Below, in pieces: positions 19,444 through 28,969 of a stretch of 64,000 bases of DNA. The position numbers were made by a program, and so were the translations under genes. Position 1 is the first letter of the stretch. Each line of letters begins with the position of its first letter. Below the pieces are notes generated by a model, which was not told the DNA's origin, did not search any database, and was given only the letters and a program-made list of their open reading frames with translations. Origin of the DNA: Delftia tsuruhatensis NBRC 16741 (GTDB lineage: Bacteria > Pseudomonadota > Gammaproteobacteria > Burkholderiales > Burkholderiaceae_C); NCBI RefSeq assembly GCF_001571325.1, contig NZ_BCTO01000010.1, forward strand, positions 186,001 through 250,000. Direction: 5' to 3'.

Positions 19444-21005
19444 GCCGGTTTCTTCGCGGGCTGACCATCCTCTGGGTGGTGTTCCGCTACGGACTCGACG
19501 AGCTGGTGCTGTCGAGCTTCGAGCATCCCTGGATGCGCCGCGCACGCGCGGTGCTCACCCTGGGCCGCCGGCTGGACAAGCCGCGCGGCCAGCGCCTGCG
19601 CGAGGCGCTGGAGGAGCTGGGCCCCATCTTCGTGAAGTTCGGTCAGGTGCTGTCCACGCGCAGCGACCTGATGCCGCCCGACGTGGCCGAGGAGCTGGCC
19701 CGGTTGCAGGACCGCGTGCCGCCCTTCGATTCGCAGATTGCGGTGGACACCATAGAGCGTGCCTTCCGCAAGAAGCTGGACCAGATCTTCGTGAGCTTCG
19801 AGCGCGAGCCGGTGGCCAGTGCCTCCATCGCGCAGGTGCACTTTGCCGTGATCAGCGACCGCAACGGCGTGCAGCGCGATGTGGCCGTCAAGGTGCTGCG
19901 CCCGGGCATGAAGGCCGTGATCGACAAGGACCTGGCGCTCATGCACATGATGGCGCGCTGGGTCGAGCGGCTGTCGGCCGACGGCAAGCGCCTCAAGCCC
20001 CGCCAGGTCGTGGCCGAATTCGACAACTACCTGCACGACGAGCTGGACCTGATCCGCGAAGCCTCCAACGCCGCGCAGCTGCGCCGCAACATGGAAGGCC
20101 TGGACCTGGTGCTGATCCCCGAGGTGTACTGGGATTTCTGCCGCAACGACGTGATGGTCATGCAGCGCATGAAGGGCGTGCCCATCAGCCAGGTCGAGCG
20201 CCTGCGCGAGGCCGGGGTCGACATCCCCAAGCTCGCACGCGACGGCGTGACCATCTTCTTCACCCAGGTGTTCCGCGACGGTTTCTTTCACGCCGACATG
20301 CACCCGGGCAACATCATGGTCAGCCTGGAGCCCGAGACCTTCGGGCGCTATATCTCGCTGGACTTCGGCATCGTCGGCACGCTGACCGAGTACGACAAGG
20401 AATACCTGGCGCAGAACTTCACGGCGTTCTTCCGTCGGGACTACAAGCGCGTTGCCGAGCTGCACATCGAAAGCGGCTGGGTGCCGCCGAGCACGCGCGT
20501 GGACGAGCTGGAAGCCGCCATCCGCGCGGTGTGCGAGCCGTATTTCGACCGTCCGTTGGCAGAGATCTCGCTGGGCATGGTGCTGATGCGCCTGTTCCAG
20601 ACGTCGCGCCGCTTCCATGTCGAGATCCAGCCGCAGCTGGTGCTGCTGCAAAAGACGCTGCTCAACATCGAAGGCCTGGGCCGCCAGCTGGACCCCAATC
20701 TGGACCTGTGGAGCACCGCCAAGCCCTTCCTCGAAAAATGGATGCTGGACCAGATGGGCCCGCAGCGGCTGTGGCGCGAGCTGCAGGCCGAGGCGCCGCG
20801 CTACGCCAAGCTCATTCCCGAGCTGCCGCGCCTGATCCATCGCCGGCTCACGCGCAACTCCGGCGAGCACGACGAACTGCTCAAGGAACTGCTGCAGCAG
20901 CAAAAGCTCACCAACCGCCTGCTTCAGGCCATCGTCAGCGCGGGCATAGGCTTTGTGATCGCGCTGATCCTGCTGCAACTGGTGGTGCGCCTGCGCTGGT
21001 ACTGA
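19440..21005 (+). CDS. ubiB: Ubiquinone biosynthesis protein UbiB (ABC1/ADCK-type atypical kinase)
   Basis: 521 residues, the standard UbiB length. The family KxGQ motif ([18 protein letters not shown]), the alanine-rich loop variant SASIAQVH, the catalytic-type [10 protein letters not shown] and DFGIVG are all present. Two C-terminal membrane helices (about 490-520) anchor it. The protein is thought to act as an ATPase that helps extract or deliver hydrophobic ubiquinone precursors. Start overlaps ubiJ by four bases; no terminator is evident before the symporter gene. Confidence 0.96.
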   Translation: MSRFLRGLTILWVVFRYGLDELVLSSFEHPWMRRARAVLTLGRRLDKPRGQRLREALEELGPIFVKFGQVLSTRSDLMPPDVAEELARLQDRVPPFDSQIAVDTIERAFRKKLDQIFVSFEREPVASASIAQVHFAVISDRNGVQRDVAVKVLRPGMKAVIDKDLALMHMMARWVERLSADGKRLKPRQVVAEFDNYLHDELDLIREASNAAQLRRNMEGLDLVLIPEVYWDFCRNDVMVMQRMKGVPISQVERLREAGVDIPKLARDGVTIFFTQVFRDGFFHADMHPGNIMVSLEPETFGRYISLDFGIVGTLTEYDKEYLAQNFTAFFRRDYKRVAELHIESGWVPPSTRVDELEAAIRAVCEPYFDRPLAEISLGMVLMRLFQTSRRFHVEIQPQLVLLQKTLLNIEGLGRQLDPNLDLWSTAKPFLEKWMLDQMGPQRLWRELQAEAPRYAKLIPELPRLIHRRLTRNSGEHDELLKELLQQQKLTNRLLQAIVSAGIGFVIALILLQLVVRLRWY

Positions 21006-21063
21006 GAACACCGACGGGTTTCAAGCCCTCTGACTTTTCCCACTTTGAATCAGGAGTGCCAGC

Positions 21064-22512
21064 GTGCTGCTCTCAATGGTGATCGCCTACCTGTTCGTGA
21101 CCATAGCCATTGGCCTGTGGGCGGCCAGGCGGGTCAAGAACACGGCCGACTTTGCAATTGCCGGGCGCCATCTGCCCATGTACATGATCATCACCACCAC
21201 GTTTGCCACGTGGTTCGGCTCGGAGATCGTGCTGGGCGTGCCCGCCAAGTTCATCGAGGGCGGCCTGCGCGGCGTGGTCGAGGACCCGTTCGGCGCGGGC
21301 ATGTGCCTGATCCTGGTGGGCCTGTTCTTCGCGGGCAAGCTGTACCGCATGACGCTGCTGACCATCAGCGACTACTACCGCCACCGCTATGGGCGCTCCA
21401 TCGAGATCGTCTGCTCGCTGATCATCATGCTCAGCTACCTGGGCTGGGTCTCGGCCCAGGTCACGGCGCTGGGCCTGGTTTTCAACCTGCTGTCGGGCGG
21501 TACGGTCAGCATTCCCGTGGGCATGGCCATCGGCGTGGTGTCCATCCTGGCCTACACGCTGTTCGGCGGCATGTGGTCGGTGGCCGTGACCGATTTCCTG
21601 CAGATGATCATCCTCGTGGTCGGACTCGTGGTACTGGCCTGGTTTGCGGGCGACATGGCCGGTGGTGCCGACAAGGTCATCGACCTGGCCGTGAGCCGCG
21701 ACTTGTTCCAGTTCTGGCCCGAACCCAGCTGGCATGACATCCTCTTCTTCTTTGGCGCGGCCATCACCATGATGCTGGGCTCCATCCCCCAGCAGGACGT
21801 GTTCCAGCGCGTGATGTCGGCCAACAGCGAAAAGGCCGCCACGCGCGGTACCGTCATCGGCGGCACGGCCTATATCTTCTTTGCCTTCGTGCCCATGTTC
21901 CTGGTGACCAGCGCGCTGATCATCATGCCGCAGGAGGCGGCGGAACTGCTCGGGCAGGACCCGCAGAAGGTGTTGCCCACCCTGGTCATGGACAAGATGC
22001 CCTTCGTCATGCAGGTGCTGTTCTTTGGCGCGCTGCTGTCGGCCATCAAGTCCTGTGCCTCGGCCACGTTGCTGGCACCCAGCGTGACTTTCACCGAGAA
22101 CATCTGGCGCCAGTTCCGCACCCAGGCCAGCGACCGGGAAATGCTGCTGGCCATGCGCATCAGCGTGCTCGTCTTCAGCATCTGCGTGCTGGCCTACTCG
22201 ATCAAGATGGAAGGAACGCCCATCTATGAGTTGGTCTCCAGCGCCTACCAGGTGCCGCTGGTCGGTGCCTTCGTACCCCTGGTCTTCGGGCTGTACTGGA
22301 AGCGCGCCACCACGCAGGGCGCCATTTGCGCCGTGGCACTGGGCATTGGCGTGTGGGTGGTCTTCATGGCCACGCCGGCTTTGCACGAGGCATTTCCGCA
22401 GCAATTGGCGGGACTGCTGGCGGCTGTGACGGGGATGTTGGCCGGGTCACTGGCACCCCAGTGGCTGGCCAATCGCAGCGCAGACATTCTTGAGTTCAGG
22501 CCCGAAAGGTAA
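21064..22512 (+). CDS. Sodium:solute symporter family protein
   Basis: 482-residue SSS-family (PF00474) transporter with about 13 membrane helices. Typical segments are YFFVTIA-like helix 1 followed by AARRVKNTADFAIAGRHLP, TWFGSEIVLG in helix 2, and IPQQDVFQRVMSA in the central sodium-site region. The start is GTG at 21064, with CAGGAG about eight bases upstream. The solute is unknown: the family includes carriers of monocarboxylates, proline, pantothenate and choline. It lies 58 bases after ubiB, but no functional link is evident. Confidence 0.88.
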   Translation: MLLSMVIAYLFVTIAIGLWAARRVKNTADFAIAGRHLPMYMIITTTFATWFGSEIVLGVPAKFIEGGLRGVVEDPFGAGMCLILVGLFFAGKLYRMTLLTISDYYRHRYGRSIEIVCSLIIMLSYLGWVSAQVTALGLVFNLLSGGTVSIPVGMAIGVVSILAYTLFGGMWSVAVTDFLQMIILVVGLVVLAWFAGDMAGGADKVIDLAVSRDLFQFWPEPSWHDILFFFGAAITMMLGSIPQQDVFQRVMSANSEKAATRGTVIGGTAYIFFAFVPMFLVTSALIIMPQEAAELLGQDPQKVLPTLVMDKMPFVMQVLFFGALLSAIKSCASATLLAPSVTFTENIWRQFRTQASDREMLLAMRISVLVFSICVLAYSIKMEGTPIYELVSSAYQVPLVGAFVPLVFGLYWKRATTQGAICAVALGIGVWVVFMATPALHEAFPQQLAGLLAAVTGMLAGSLAPQWLANRSADILEFRPER

Positions 22513-22540
22513 ACGCATGCCTGAATGTGACCTGGAAAAC

Positions 22541-22606
22541 AATTGATCACAATTATCGATAGTTATTTTCTATAAAGTTGGCGCTTGGGATCATGGAGGT
22601 CCCAAG
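22541..22606 (+). promoter_or_regulatory. AT-rich promoter region and leader hairpin of the repeat surface-protein gene
   Basis: The stretch 22541-22576 is strikingly AT-rich (AATTGATCACAATTATCGAT... then TATAAA at 22571-22576, a candidate -10; TCACAA at 22547-22552 is an 18-base-spaced candidate -35). It is followed by a CTTGGGA...TCCCAAG stem (22584-22606). The leader to the start codon at 22689 would be about 105 bases, long enough for regulation. Confidence 0.45.
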
Positions 22607-22688
22607 ATGCTGACATGTGCGGTATGAAGCACAGATCCTGACAGTACGGCGGACCTCCGAAATCAAACGCTTGGGAGGAAGCACTGTC

Positions 22689-25040
22689 ATGAGAACACTG
22701 GAACTGATTGCGAAGACTTGCCGGCTGAGGCTGCGGACTGCTGCCGGCGTCCGATTGCGATGGGGAGGGCTTGGAGGCGCCTTGCTTGTGCCAGCCCTGT
22801 GCGGCCAGGTGGCAATGGCTGCACCGAGGATCCCGGTCGCGCCGGTCATCGTCTGGAGCGAGGATTTCGAAAACCCGCAGACACCCCCCATCGCCACGGA
22901 GGGGCGGGATCTGCTGGCCTACCAGGGCGCAGCCCCTGCGGGGCAGATGTATACCGCCGACTCGCTCTACCAGATGAGTGCCAACCAGTGCAATGGCATA
23001 GTCACGTCCTTCAACCAGGATCCAACTTCGGCGACGATGAGTGCGGCCTGCGGTTCACAAGGCAATTGGAACAGCCTGCAGCAGATGGCGGAGGTCGCAG
23101 GGCGCTATCAGGGCCAGAGTGCGGCGGATGCGGTCAAAAATCACGTCATGGCGATGCTTACAGCGAATGGGACCTATCCTGCTGGCGCAATTGCCTTTCG
23201 CACCAAGGCCAATATTCCGCAAAGTTCCGACAGCAGGTTCCTCACGGCCCGTGCCGATGTGGTGGCGAACTTCTGCTCGTCAGGATTCGTCGCTCCGTTG
23301 CTGCGTTTTTCTCTTGTCAATGACGCTAATGCGGAACTGCCCATCTCCATGAACGCTGTCGACCCATGCGTGGATGGTGTGTCGTTCAATACGATACCTA
23401 TCGGTATTGGGATCATCCAAACGGCCAAGGCCCAGACAGTTACCTCTCCCGGAGCCCTGCTCTTCAGCGGGAACTCTGTCGGGTTTGTTCTCCGCAATGA
23501 ACAGACCAGCTCCATGGGCAACGATTCGTCGATCGACAACGCGCAGATCATCGACGTGACGCCGCAGCTGGACAAGGCCTTCTCGCCTGCCAGCATCCAA
23601 CTCGGGCAGGTCTCCCGGTTGACCATGACCATCACCAATACGACCGATCTGCTGCGCAAGCAAGGCTGGTCGTTTACCGACAACCTGCCTGCAGGACTGG
23701 TTGTCGAGGGCAATGCCAGCACCACCTGCCCCGGCACGAACGTGCAGGCAGCAGCAGGTGGCAGTACCGTGACCGTGTCCAACGGAGACCTGGCCCAGGG
23801 CGCCGCCTTTTGCGAGGTGAGCCTCGACGTGCGTCCGACCGCGACAGGCAGCTTCACCAACGGTCCTTCCAACCTCTCCCTGATCGGCCTGAACCAGCCG
23901 GCCACACTGGTTGTGCTGGCGGTTGAGCCAACGGCCGACATGCAGGCCACCTCCATCACGCTTCCCACGACCATGACGGTGGGCGCACCAGTATCCGGCA
24001 GCTTCAGCTGCACCAATGCCGGTCCCAGTGATGCCACGGCGGCCTCGTGCGTGATCTCCGGCCTGCCCGCCGGGGCGACCACGTCCTGCACACCCAGCGT
24101 TCCTACAGGATCGCCGCTGGCTTCGGGCTCCGTCATTGACTGCACGGTGGCCTTCACACCCACAGCGGGCGGAATATTCACGGCCCTGGTCACTGCCGGC
24201 AGCGGCACGCCGGATCCGATGCCTGCCAACAATACGACCTCGCGCTCCTACAGCGTCGGGGAGCGGGCCGACATGCAGGCCAGCGCCATCACGCTTCCCG
24301 CGACCATGACGGTGGGCGCGCCGGTGTCTGGCAGCTTCAGCTGCACCAATGCCGGCCCCAGTGAGGCCTTGGCGGCCTCGTGCGTGATCTCCGGCCTGCC
24401 CGCCGGGGCGACCACGTCCTGCACACCCAGCGTTCCCACGGCCTCGCCATTGGCATCGGGCGGCAGCATTGCCTGCACGGTGCAGTTCACGCCCACCACA
24501 ACGGGCACCATCGCGGCCTTGGTGACGGCGAGCAGCAGCACGGTGGATCCGGTGCCGGCCAACAACACCAAGGCCCACCCCTTCAACCCCGTGGAGCGGG
24601 CCGACATGCAGGCCACCAGCGTCACGCTGCCGGCCACCGCCAACGTGGGTGTTCCCGTGAAGGGCTCTTTCGTCTGCACGAATGCCGGCCCCAATGCGGC
24701 GGCCTTTGCCAATTGTTCCATCGCAGGGCTGCCGGCAGATGCCAGCACCTCATGCACGCCTGCGGTGCCGACAGGCACGCCGCTGGCCTCTGGCGCAAGC
24801 ATTGCCTGCACGGTGAGCTTCACGCCCACCACGCAGGGCAGCCTCACAGCCACCGTGACGGCGGTCAGTGGAACCACGGACCCGGAGCCGGCCAACAATT
24901 CGCGTGACCAGGAGTTGGTGGTTGCTGCCGCGTTGGCGCCGGAGCCGGTCCCCGCCACCGGGGTACCTGCCCTGGTGCTGATGGGCCTGGCCGTCATGCT
25001 GGCGGGCCTGGGAACGCAGCGAGGCCGGGTACGGCGCTGA
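22689..25040 (+). CDS. Exported protein with three 111-residue DUF11-like repeats and a C-terminal sorting-type tail
   Basis: 783 residues. The start at 22689 has GGGAGG before it and gives a long signal (helix ending ...CGQVAMA near residue 46). The N-terminal third (about 50-300) is unlike anything I can name. A conserved-repeat domain follows (about 305-410), then three near-identical 111-codon units beginning at 23934, 24267 and 24600, each starting ADMQA and ending near PANN. The C-terminus (VPATG, a hydrophobic helix, then RGRVRR) resembles IPTL/PEP-CTERM-type sorting tails, implying delivery to the cell surface or matrix. Base use in the first kilobase is less GC-biased than in the neighbours, hinting at transfer. 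Role perhaps adhesion; unproven. Confidence 0.8.
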   Translation: MRTLELIAKTCRLRLRTAAGVRLRWGGLGGALLVPALCGQVAMAAPRIPVAPVIVWSEDFENPQTPPIATEGRDLLAYQGAAPAGQMYTADSLYQMSANQCNGIVTSFNQDPTSATMSAACGSQGNWNSLQQMAEVAGRYQGQSAADAVKNHVMAMLTANGTYPAGAIAFRTKANIPQSSDSRFLTARADVVANFCSSGFVAPLLRFSLVNDANAELPISMNAVDPCVDGVSFNTIPIGIGIIQTAKAQTVTSPGALLFSGNSVGFVLRNEQTSSMGNDSSIDNAQIIDVTPQLDKAFSPASIQLGQVSRLTMTITNTTDLLRKQGWSFTDNLPAGLVVEGNASTTCPGTNVQAAAGGSTVTVSNGDLAQGAAFCEVSLDVRPTATGSFTNGPSNLSLIGLNQPATLVVLAVEPTADMQATSITLPTTMTVGAPVSGSFSCTNAGPSDATAASCVISGLPAGATTSCTPSVPTGSPLASGSVIDCTVAFTPTAGGIFTALVTAGSGTPDPMPANNTTSRSYSVGERADMQASAITLPATMTVGAPVSGSFSCTNAGPSEALAASCVISGLPAGATTSCTPSVPTASPLASGGSIACTVQFTPTTTGTIAALVTASSSTVDPVPANNTKAHPFNPVERADMQATSVTLPATANVGVPVKGSFVCTNAGPNAAAFANCSIAGLPADASTSCTPAVPTGTPLASGASIACTVSFTPTTQGSLTATVTAVSGTTDPEPANNSRDQELVVAAALAPEPVPATGVPALVLMGLAVMLAGLGTQRGRVRR
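23934..24932 (+). repeat. Three tandem 333-bp repeats
   Basis: In-frame units start at 23934, 24267 and 24600, exactly 333 bases (111 codons) apart. Units 1 and 2 are nearly identical over long stretches (for example TMTVGAPVSGSFSCTNAGPS and CVISGLPAGATTSCTPSVPT in both); unit 3 has diverged. The pattern implies recent duplication and a potential to change copy number. Confidence 0.92.
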
Positions 25041-25088
25041 GCACGGATGCGGCAAGCCCCCGGCAGCGGGGGCGGTCGGGCCTGATGG

Positions 25089-25118
25089 AATGCCAGTCTC
25101 CGCGACTGGCATTTCTCA
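25089..25118 (+). terminator. Terminator after the repeat surface-protein gene
   Basis: AATGCCAGTC (25089-25098) and GACTGGCATT (25104-25113) form a perfect 10-bp stem with a five-base loop, followed by TCTCATT. The T-tract is weak but the stem is strong and the position, just after the gene, is right. Confidence 0.65.
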
Positions 25119-25214
25119 TTGGAGGCCACCAGTTGCCGGCCCTGTACGCGCGCCTTGTGGCCTGCCCCGCCTGGGCCATTGGGCTTGAGACAGCCGCAGT
25201 ATCGGACGGATGCC

Positions 25215-25220
25215 TATAAT
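25215..25220 (+). promoter_or_regulatory. -10 element for the fmdB-DUF502-aspS unit
   Basis: A consensus TATAAT lies 40 bases before the fmdB start codon. A well-spaced -35 is not evident (TTGAGA at 25185 is too far away). Confidence 0.5.
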
Positions 25221-25259
25221 CGAAAGTTTTGCATCTTCCCTCGTATTAGCATTAGCGCC

Positions 25260-25577
25260 ATGCCTATTTATGCATACAAGTGTGGCTCCTGCGGTCATGC
25301 CAAGGACGTGCTGCGGAAAATCTCGGATGCCCCGCTGACGACCTGTCCGGCCTGCGGGGCCGAGACCTTCTCCAAGCAGCTGACAGCTGCCGGCTTCCAG
25401 CTCAAGGGCTCGGGCTGGTATGCGACCGACTTCAAGAACAGCGGTGGCAAGAGCGCCGCCGCACCGGCTCCCGCAGCCGATGCTCCTGCCTCGGATACTT
25501 CTGCCGCACCAGCGGCAACTGCGTCCGCGCCCGCTGCGGCCCCTGCATCTGCCTCCGCGCCCGCAACGGCCCATTGA
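25260..25577 (+). CDS. FmdB-family zinc-ribbon protein
   Basis: 105 residues. The first 50 form a zinc ribbon of the FmdB/putative regulatory protein family with two knuckles, CGSC (Cys8, Cys11) and CPAC (Cys29, Cys32), then GFQLKGSGWYATDFK. The remaining half is a low-complexity Ala/Pro/Ser tail. The family is often called regulatory, but its biochemical role is unknown. It precedes DUF502 and aspS, a gene order conserved in Burkholderiales; a TATAAT lies upstream. Confidence 0.9.
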   Translation: MPIYAYKCGSCGHAKDVLRKISDAPLTTCPACGAETFSKQLTAAGFQLKGSGWYATDFKNSGGKSAAAPAPAADAPASDTSAAPAATASAPAAAPASASAPATAH

Positions 25578-25593
25578 TCAAGGCTTGCATTTC

Positions 25594-26217
25594 ATGTCCG
25601 CTCTGCGCAAATGGCTGTTCGCCGGCCTGCTGGTGATCGTTCCGCTGGTGATCACGCTGGGCGTGCTCAACTGGATCATCGGCACGCTCGACCAGACGCT
25701 GGCCATCCTGCCCGAGGCCTGGCATCCGGATCGGTTGCTGGGCTTCCATATCCCCGGCTTCGGTGTCGTGCTGACGCTGCTGATCCTGCTCGTGGTCGGT
25801 GCGGCGGCCAGCAACTTCATCGGCCGCAAGCTCGTGTCCTGGGGCGATGCGGTGGTCAGCCGCATTCCTGTGGTGCGCTCCATCTATTCCAGCGTCAAGC
25901 AGGTGTCCGATACCGTGTTCTCGGACAGCGGCAATGCGTTTCGCACCGCCGTGCTGGTGCAGTGGCCTCGTGAAGGCGTCTGGACCGTGGCCTTCGTCAC
26001 TGGCTCGCCCAGCGGGGAGGTCGCCGCCTACCTGCGCGACGAATACCTGAGCGTCTTCGTGCCGACCACGCCCAACCCGACGGGCGGCTATTTCGTCATC
26101 GTTCGCAAGAGCGATTGCATCGAACTGGAAATGAGCGTGGATGCCGCGCTCAAGTACATTGTTTCCATGGGCGTGGTGACTCCACCGGATCTCGCAGTGC
26201 CCGCGGAACCCAAATAA
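25594..26217 (+). CDS. DUF502 family inner-membrane protein
   Basis: 207 residues; two membrane helices (about 8-30 and 55-80) flank a short periplasmic loop, followed by a soluble C-terminal domain. The family core is recognisable: [42 protein letters not shown] and VSMGVVTPP. The function of DUF502 is unknown. Sixteen bases separate it from fmdB and 41 from aspS, so one transcript is likely. Confidence 0.9.
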   Translation: MSALRKWLFAGLLVIVPLVITLGVLNWIIGTLDQTLAILPEAWHPDRLLGFHIPGFGVVLTLLILLVVGAAASNFIGRKLVSWGDAVVSRIPVVRSIYSSVKQVSDTVFSDSGNAFRTAVLVQWPREGVWTVAFVTGSPSGEVAAYLRDEYLSVFVPTTPNPTGGYFVIVRKSDCIELEMSVDAALKYIVSMGVVTPPDLAVPAEPK

Positions 26218-26226
26218 CAAACTGTC

Positions 26227-26243
26227 GCGCCCTTGCCGGGCGC
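26227..26243 (+). other. Small stem-loop before aspS
   Basis: GCGCCC and GGGCGC form a perfect 6-bp stem with a TTGCC loop, ending just before the aspS ribosome site (AGGAAGC). It might tune translation of aspS; there is no T-tract. Confidence 0.35.
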
Positions 26244-26258
26244 AGGAAGCTTTTCATC

Positions 26259-28061
26259 ATGGCCATGCGCTCCCACTACTGCGGTCTCGTGACCGAAGCC
26301 CTGATGGGCGAAACCGTTACCCTGTGCGGCTGGGTGAACCGTCGCCGCGACCATGGCGGTGTGATCTTCATCGACCTGCGCGACCGCGAAGGCTATGTGC
26401 AGGTGGTCTGCGATCCCGATCGCGCCGAGATGTTCAAGACCGCCGAAGGCCTGCGCAACGAGTTCTGCGTGCAGGTCAAGGGCCTGGTGCGCGCACGTCC
26501 CGAAGGCACGACCAACGACAAGCTCAAGAGCGGCCAGATCGAAGTGCTGTGCCATGAGCTGAACGTGCTCAACGCCTCGGTCACCCCGCCGTTCCAGCTG
26601 GACGACGAGAACCTGTCCGAGACCGTGCGCCTGACCAACCGCGTACTGGACCTGCGCCGCCCCTACATGCAGCGCAACATGATGCTGCGCTACCGCACGG
26701 CCATCCAGGTGCGCAACTTCCTGGACAAGGAAGGCTTCATCGATATCGAAACGCCCATGCTGGGCAAGAGCACGCCCGAAGGCGCGCGCGACTACCTGGT
26801 GCCCAGCCGCGTGCACGACGGCGAGTTCTTCGCCCTTCCGCAGTCGCCCCAGCTGTACAAGCAGATGCTGATGGTGGCCGGCTACGACCGCTACTACCAG
26901 ATCACCAAGTGCTTCCGCGACGAAGACCTGCGCGCCGACCGCCAGCCCGAGTTCACGCAGATCGACTGCGAGACCTCGTTCCTGGGCGAAGAGGAAATCC
27001 GCGCCATCTTCCAGCGCATGATCACCGAGGTCTTCAAGACCCAGCTGAACGTGGATCTGGGCGAGTTCCCGATGATGACGTACCAGGAAGCGGCCTTCCG
27101 CTTCGGCTCGGACAAGCCCGACCTGCGCGTCAAGCTCGAGTTCACCGAACTGACCGAGGTCATGAAGGACGTGGACTTCAAGGTGTTCTCCACACCCGCC
27201 ACGACCAAGGGCGGCCGCGTGGTGGCACTGCGCGTGCCCGGCGGCTCGCAGATCTCGCGCGGCGAGATCGACCAGTACACCGAATTCGTCAAGATCTACG
27301 GCGCCAAGGGCCTGGCCTGGATCAAGGTCAACGAAGTGGCCAAGGGCCGCGATGGCCTGCAGTCGCCCATCGTCAAGAACCTGCATGACGCAGCCCTTGC
27401 CGAAATCCTCAAGCGCACGGGCGCACAGGACGGCGACCTCATCTTCTTCGGCGCCGACAAGGAAAAGATCGTCAACGACTCCATCGGCGCGCTGCGCCTG
27501 AAGGTGGGCCACAGCGATTTCGGCAAGGCCAACGGCCTGTTCGAGGACCGCTGGGCGCCGCTGTGGGTGGTGGACTTCCCCATGTTCGAGCACGACGAGG
27601 AAAACGACCGCTGGGCGGCCGTGCACCACCCGTTCACCTCGCCCAAGGATGGCCACGAGGAACTCATGGTCACCGATCCGGGCAACTGCCTGGCCAAGGC
27701 CTACGACATGGTCCTGAACGGCTGGGAGCTGGGCGGCGGCTCGGTGCGTATCCACCGCGCCGACGTGCAGAGCAAGGTGTTTGACGCGCTCAAGATCTCG
27801 CCCGAAGACGCTCGCGCCAAGTTCGGCTACCTGCTGGACGCGCTGCAGTACGGCGCCCCCCCGCACGGCGGCCTGGCCTTCGGCCTGGACCGCCTGATCA
27901 CGCTGATGACGGGCGCCGACTCCATCCGCGACGTGATCGCCTTCCCCAAGACGCAGCGCGCCCAGGACCTGCTGACGCAGGCACCTTCGCCCGTGGACGA
28001 AAAGCAGCTGCGCGAGCTCCACATCCGCCTGCGCAATCCGCTGGCGGCCACGCAGGGCTGA
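26259..28061 (+). CDS. aspS: Aspartyl-tRNA synthetase
   Basis: Class II synthetase that charges tRNA-Asp. 600 residues, normal for the bacterial form with its insertion domain. The N-terminal OB-fold anticodon-binding domain (about 15-110) includes [19 protein letters not shown]; motif 2 is [18 protein letters not shown]; motif 3 [10 protein letters not shown] lies near the C-terminus. The start with AGGAAG upstream gives MAMRSHYCG; a second Met two codons in is possible. A strong terminator follows (28087-28126), so it ends the fmdB-DUF502-aspS transcript. Confidence 0.97.
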   Translation: MAMRSHYCGLVTEALMGETVTLCGWVNRRRDHGGVIFIDLRDREGYVQVVCDPDRAEMFKTAEGLRNEFCVQVKGLVRARPEGTTNDKLKSGQIEVLCHELNVLNASVTPPFQLDDENLSETVRLTNRVLDLRRPYMQRNMMLRYRTAIQVRNFLDKEGFIDIETPMLGKSTPEGARDYLVPSRVHDGEFFALPQSPQLYKQMLMVAGYDRYYQITKCFRDEDLRADRQPEFTQIDCETSFLGEEEIRAIFQRMITEVFKTQLNVDLGEFPMMTYQEAAFRFGSDKPDLRVKLEFTELTEVMKDVDFKVFSTPATTKGGRVVALRVPGGSQISRGEIDQYTEFVKIYGAKGLAWIKVNEVAKGRDGLQSPIVKNLHDAALAEILKRTGAQDGDLIFFGADKEKIVNDSIGALRLKVGHSDFGKANGLFEDRWAPLWVVDFPMFEHDEENDRWAAVHHPFTSPKDGHEELMVTDPGNCLAKAYDMVLNGWELGGGSVRIHRADVQSKVFDALKISPEDARAKFGYLLDALQYGAPPHGGLAFGLDRLITLMTGADSIRDVIAFPKTQRAQDLLTQAPSPVDEKQLRELHIRLRNPLAATQG

Positions 28062-28086
28062 GGAGCAGGCTTCACGGCTTGACAGG

Positions 28087-28126
28087 AACGGCAGGAGCTG
28101 GCGCAGCTTCTGCCGTTTTTCTTTTT
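28087..28126 (+). terminator. Terminator after aspS
   Basis: AACGGCAG (28087-28094) pairs with CTGCCGTT (28110-28117), with an inner AGCTG/CAGCT helix, followed by TTTCTTTTT. A textbook intrinsic terminator. Confidence 0.85.
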
Positions 28127-28139
28127 GCGGAGAGCTTTC

Positions 28140-28961
28140 ATGCGTTTTCAAGGCATCGCATCGGTGGCGCTGGCGTTGGCGGTGTCGGCAGGGCTGGGCC
28201 TGTCCGGTTGCGGCGAGAAGAAGACCGAGCTGGGACAGGGCGGTTCGGAGATCACGGGCTCTGCCGGGCCGCTGGGGGCGAACAACGGGTCGCGCGAACT
28301 CGTGCGCTGCGATGCGCCCGTGGCCACGCTGGCCCTGGCCGAGAATCCCAACGGCTACGTCATGGGCTCGGGCTATCAGCTGCCGGCCTCGCCCGTTCCG
28401 CTGGTCAAGCTGCTGGCCCAGCAAAGCGGGTGCTTTCGCGTGGTGGACCGGGGAGCCGGCCTGCGCGGCACGGTGCAGGAGCAGGACCTGAAGAATGCCG
28501 GCGTGCTGCGCGAGAACTCCACGGTACGCAAGGGCCGGGGCTACGAGGCCCAGTACACGCTGACGCCCAGCCTGACCTTCAGCGAACAGGACGCGGGCCG
28601 CGGGCTGGCCGGCGTGGTCGCCATGATCCCGGTGCTGCGAGACATTGCAGGGCTGGCCGGCCTGGTCGAGCAGGTCAAATTCAAGGAGGCGCAGACCGCG
28701 CTGCTGCTGTCGGACAACGAAACCACCGAGCAGGTGGCCGCTGCCACGGGCGCAGCCCGCACCACCGATCTGGGCGTGGGCGGCATGGTGCTGGGCCGCC
28801 TGGGCGCTGCGGGCGCGGGCTGGAGCAATACCAACGAGGGCAAGGTCATCGCCGCTGCCTTTCTGGATGCGCACAACCAGCTGGTCTTCCAGGTGCGCGC
28901 GCTGCAGGCCAAGGAGCTGCCACCGCCGGTGGCCACCAAGGCTGGGCAGGGCAGGAGCTGA
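28140..28961 (+). CDS. CsgG-like outer-membrane lipoprotein
   Basis: 273 residues with a lipoprotein signal ending LGLSGC (Cys24), preceded by GGAGAG as ribosome site. The body carries CsgG/HfaB-type features: GSGYQLPASPVPLVKLLAQQSGCFRVVDRGAG, a segment on renewed strands YEAQYTLTPSLTFSE, and repeated use of LVFQVRAL at the end. CsgG-type proteins form or assist outer-membrane secretion pores, but here the similarity is partial and no curli genes are near. It sits between aspS and nudB behind its own terminator-bounded leader. A lipoprotein is secure; the CsgG link is moderate. Confidence 0.75.
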   Translation: MRFQGIASVALALAVSAGLGLSGCGEKKTELGQGGSEITGSAGPLGANNGSRELVRCDAPVATLALAENPNGYVMGSGYQLPASPVPLVKLLAQQSGCFRVVDRGAGLRGTVQEQDLKNAGVLRENSTVRKGRGYEAQYTLTPSLTFSEQDAGRGLAGVVAMIPVLRDIAGLAGLVEQVKFKEAQTALLLSDNETTEQVAAATGAARTTDLGVGGMVLGRLGAAGAGWSNTNEGKVIAAAFLDAHNQLVFQVRALQAKELPPPVATKAGQGRS

Positions 28962-28969
28962 GGCCAGCC

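Noticed and set aside
23934-24932. Regular repeats as a possible CRISPR array
   Set aside because: The period is 333 bases, in frame and coding; units are whole protein domains without spacers.
26088-28874. A 928-codon minus-strand frame opposite aspS
   Set aside because: A shadow of the strongly biased third codon positions; aspS is certain.
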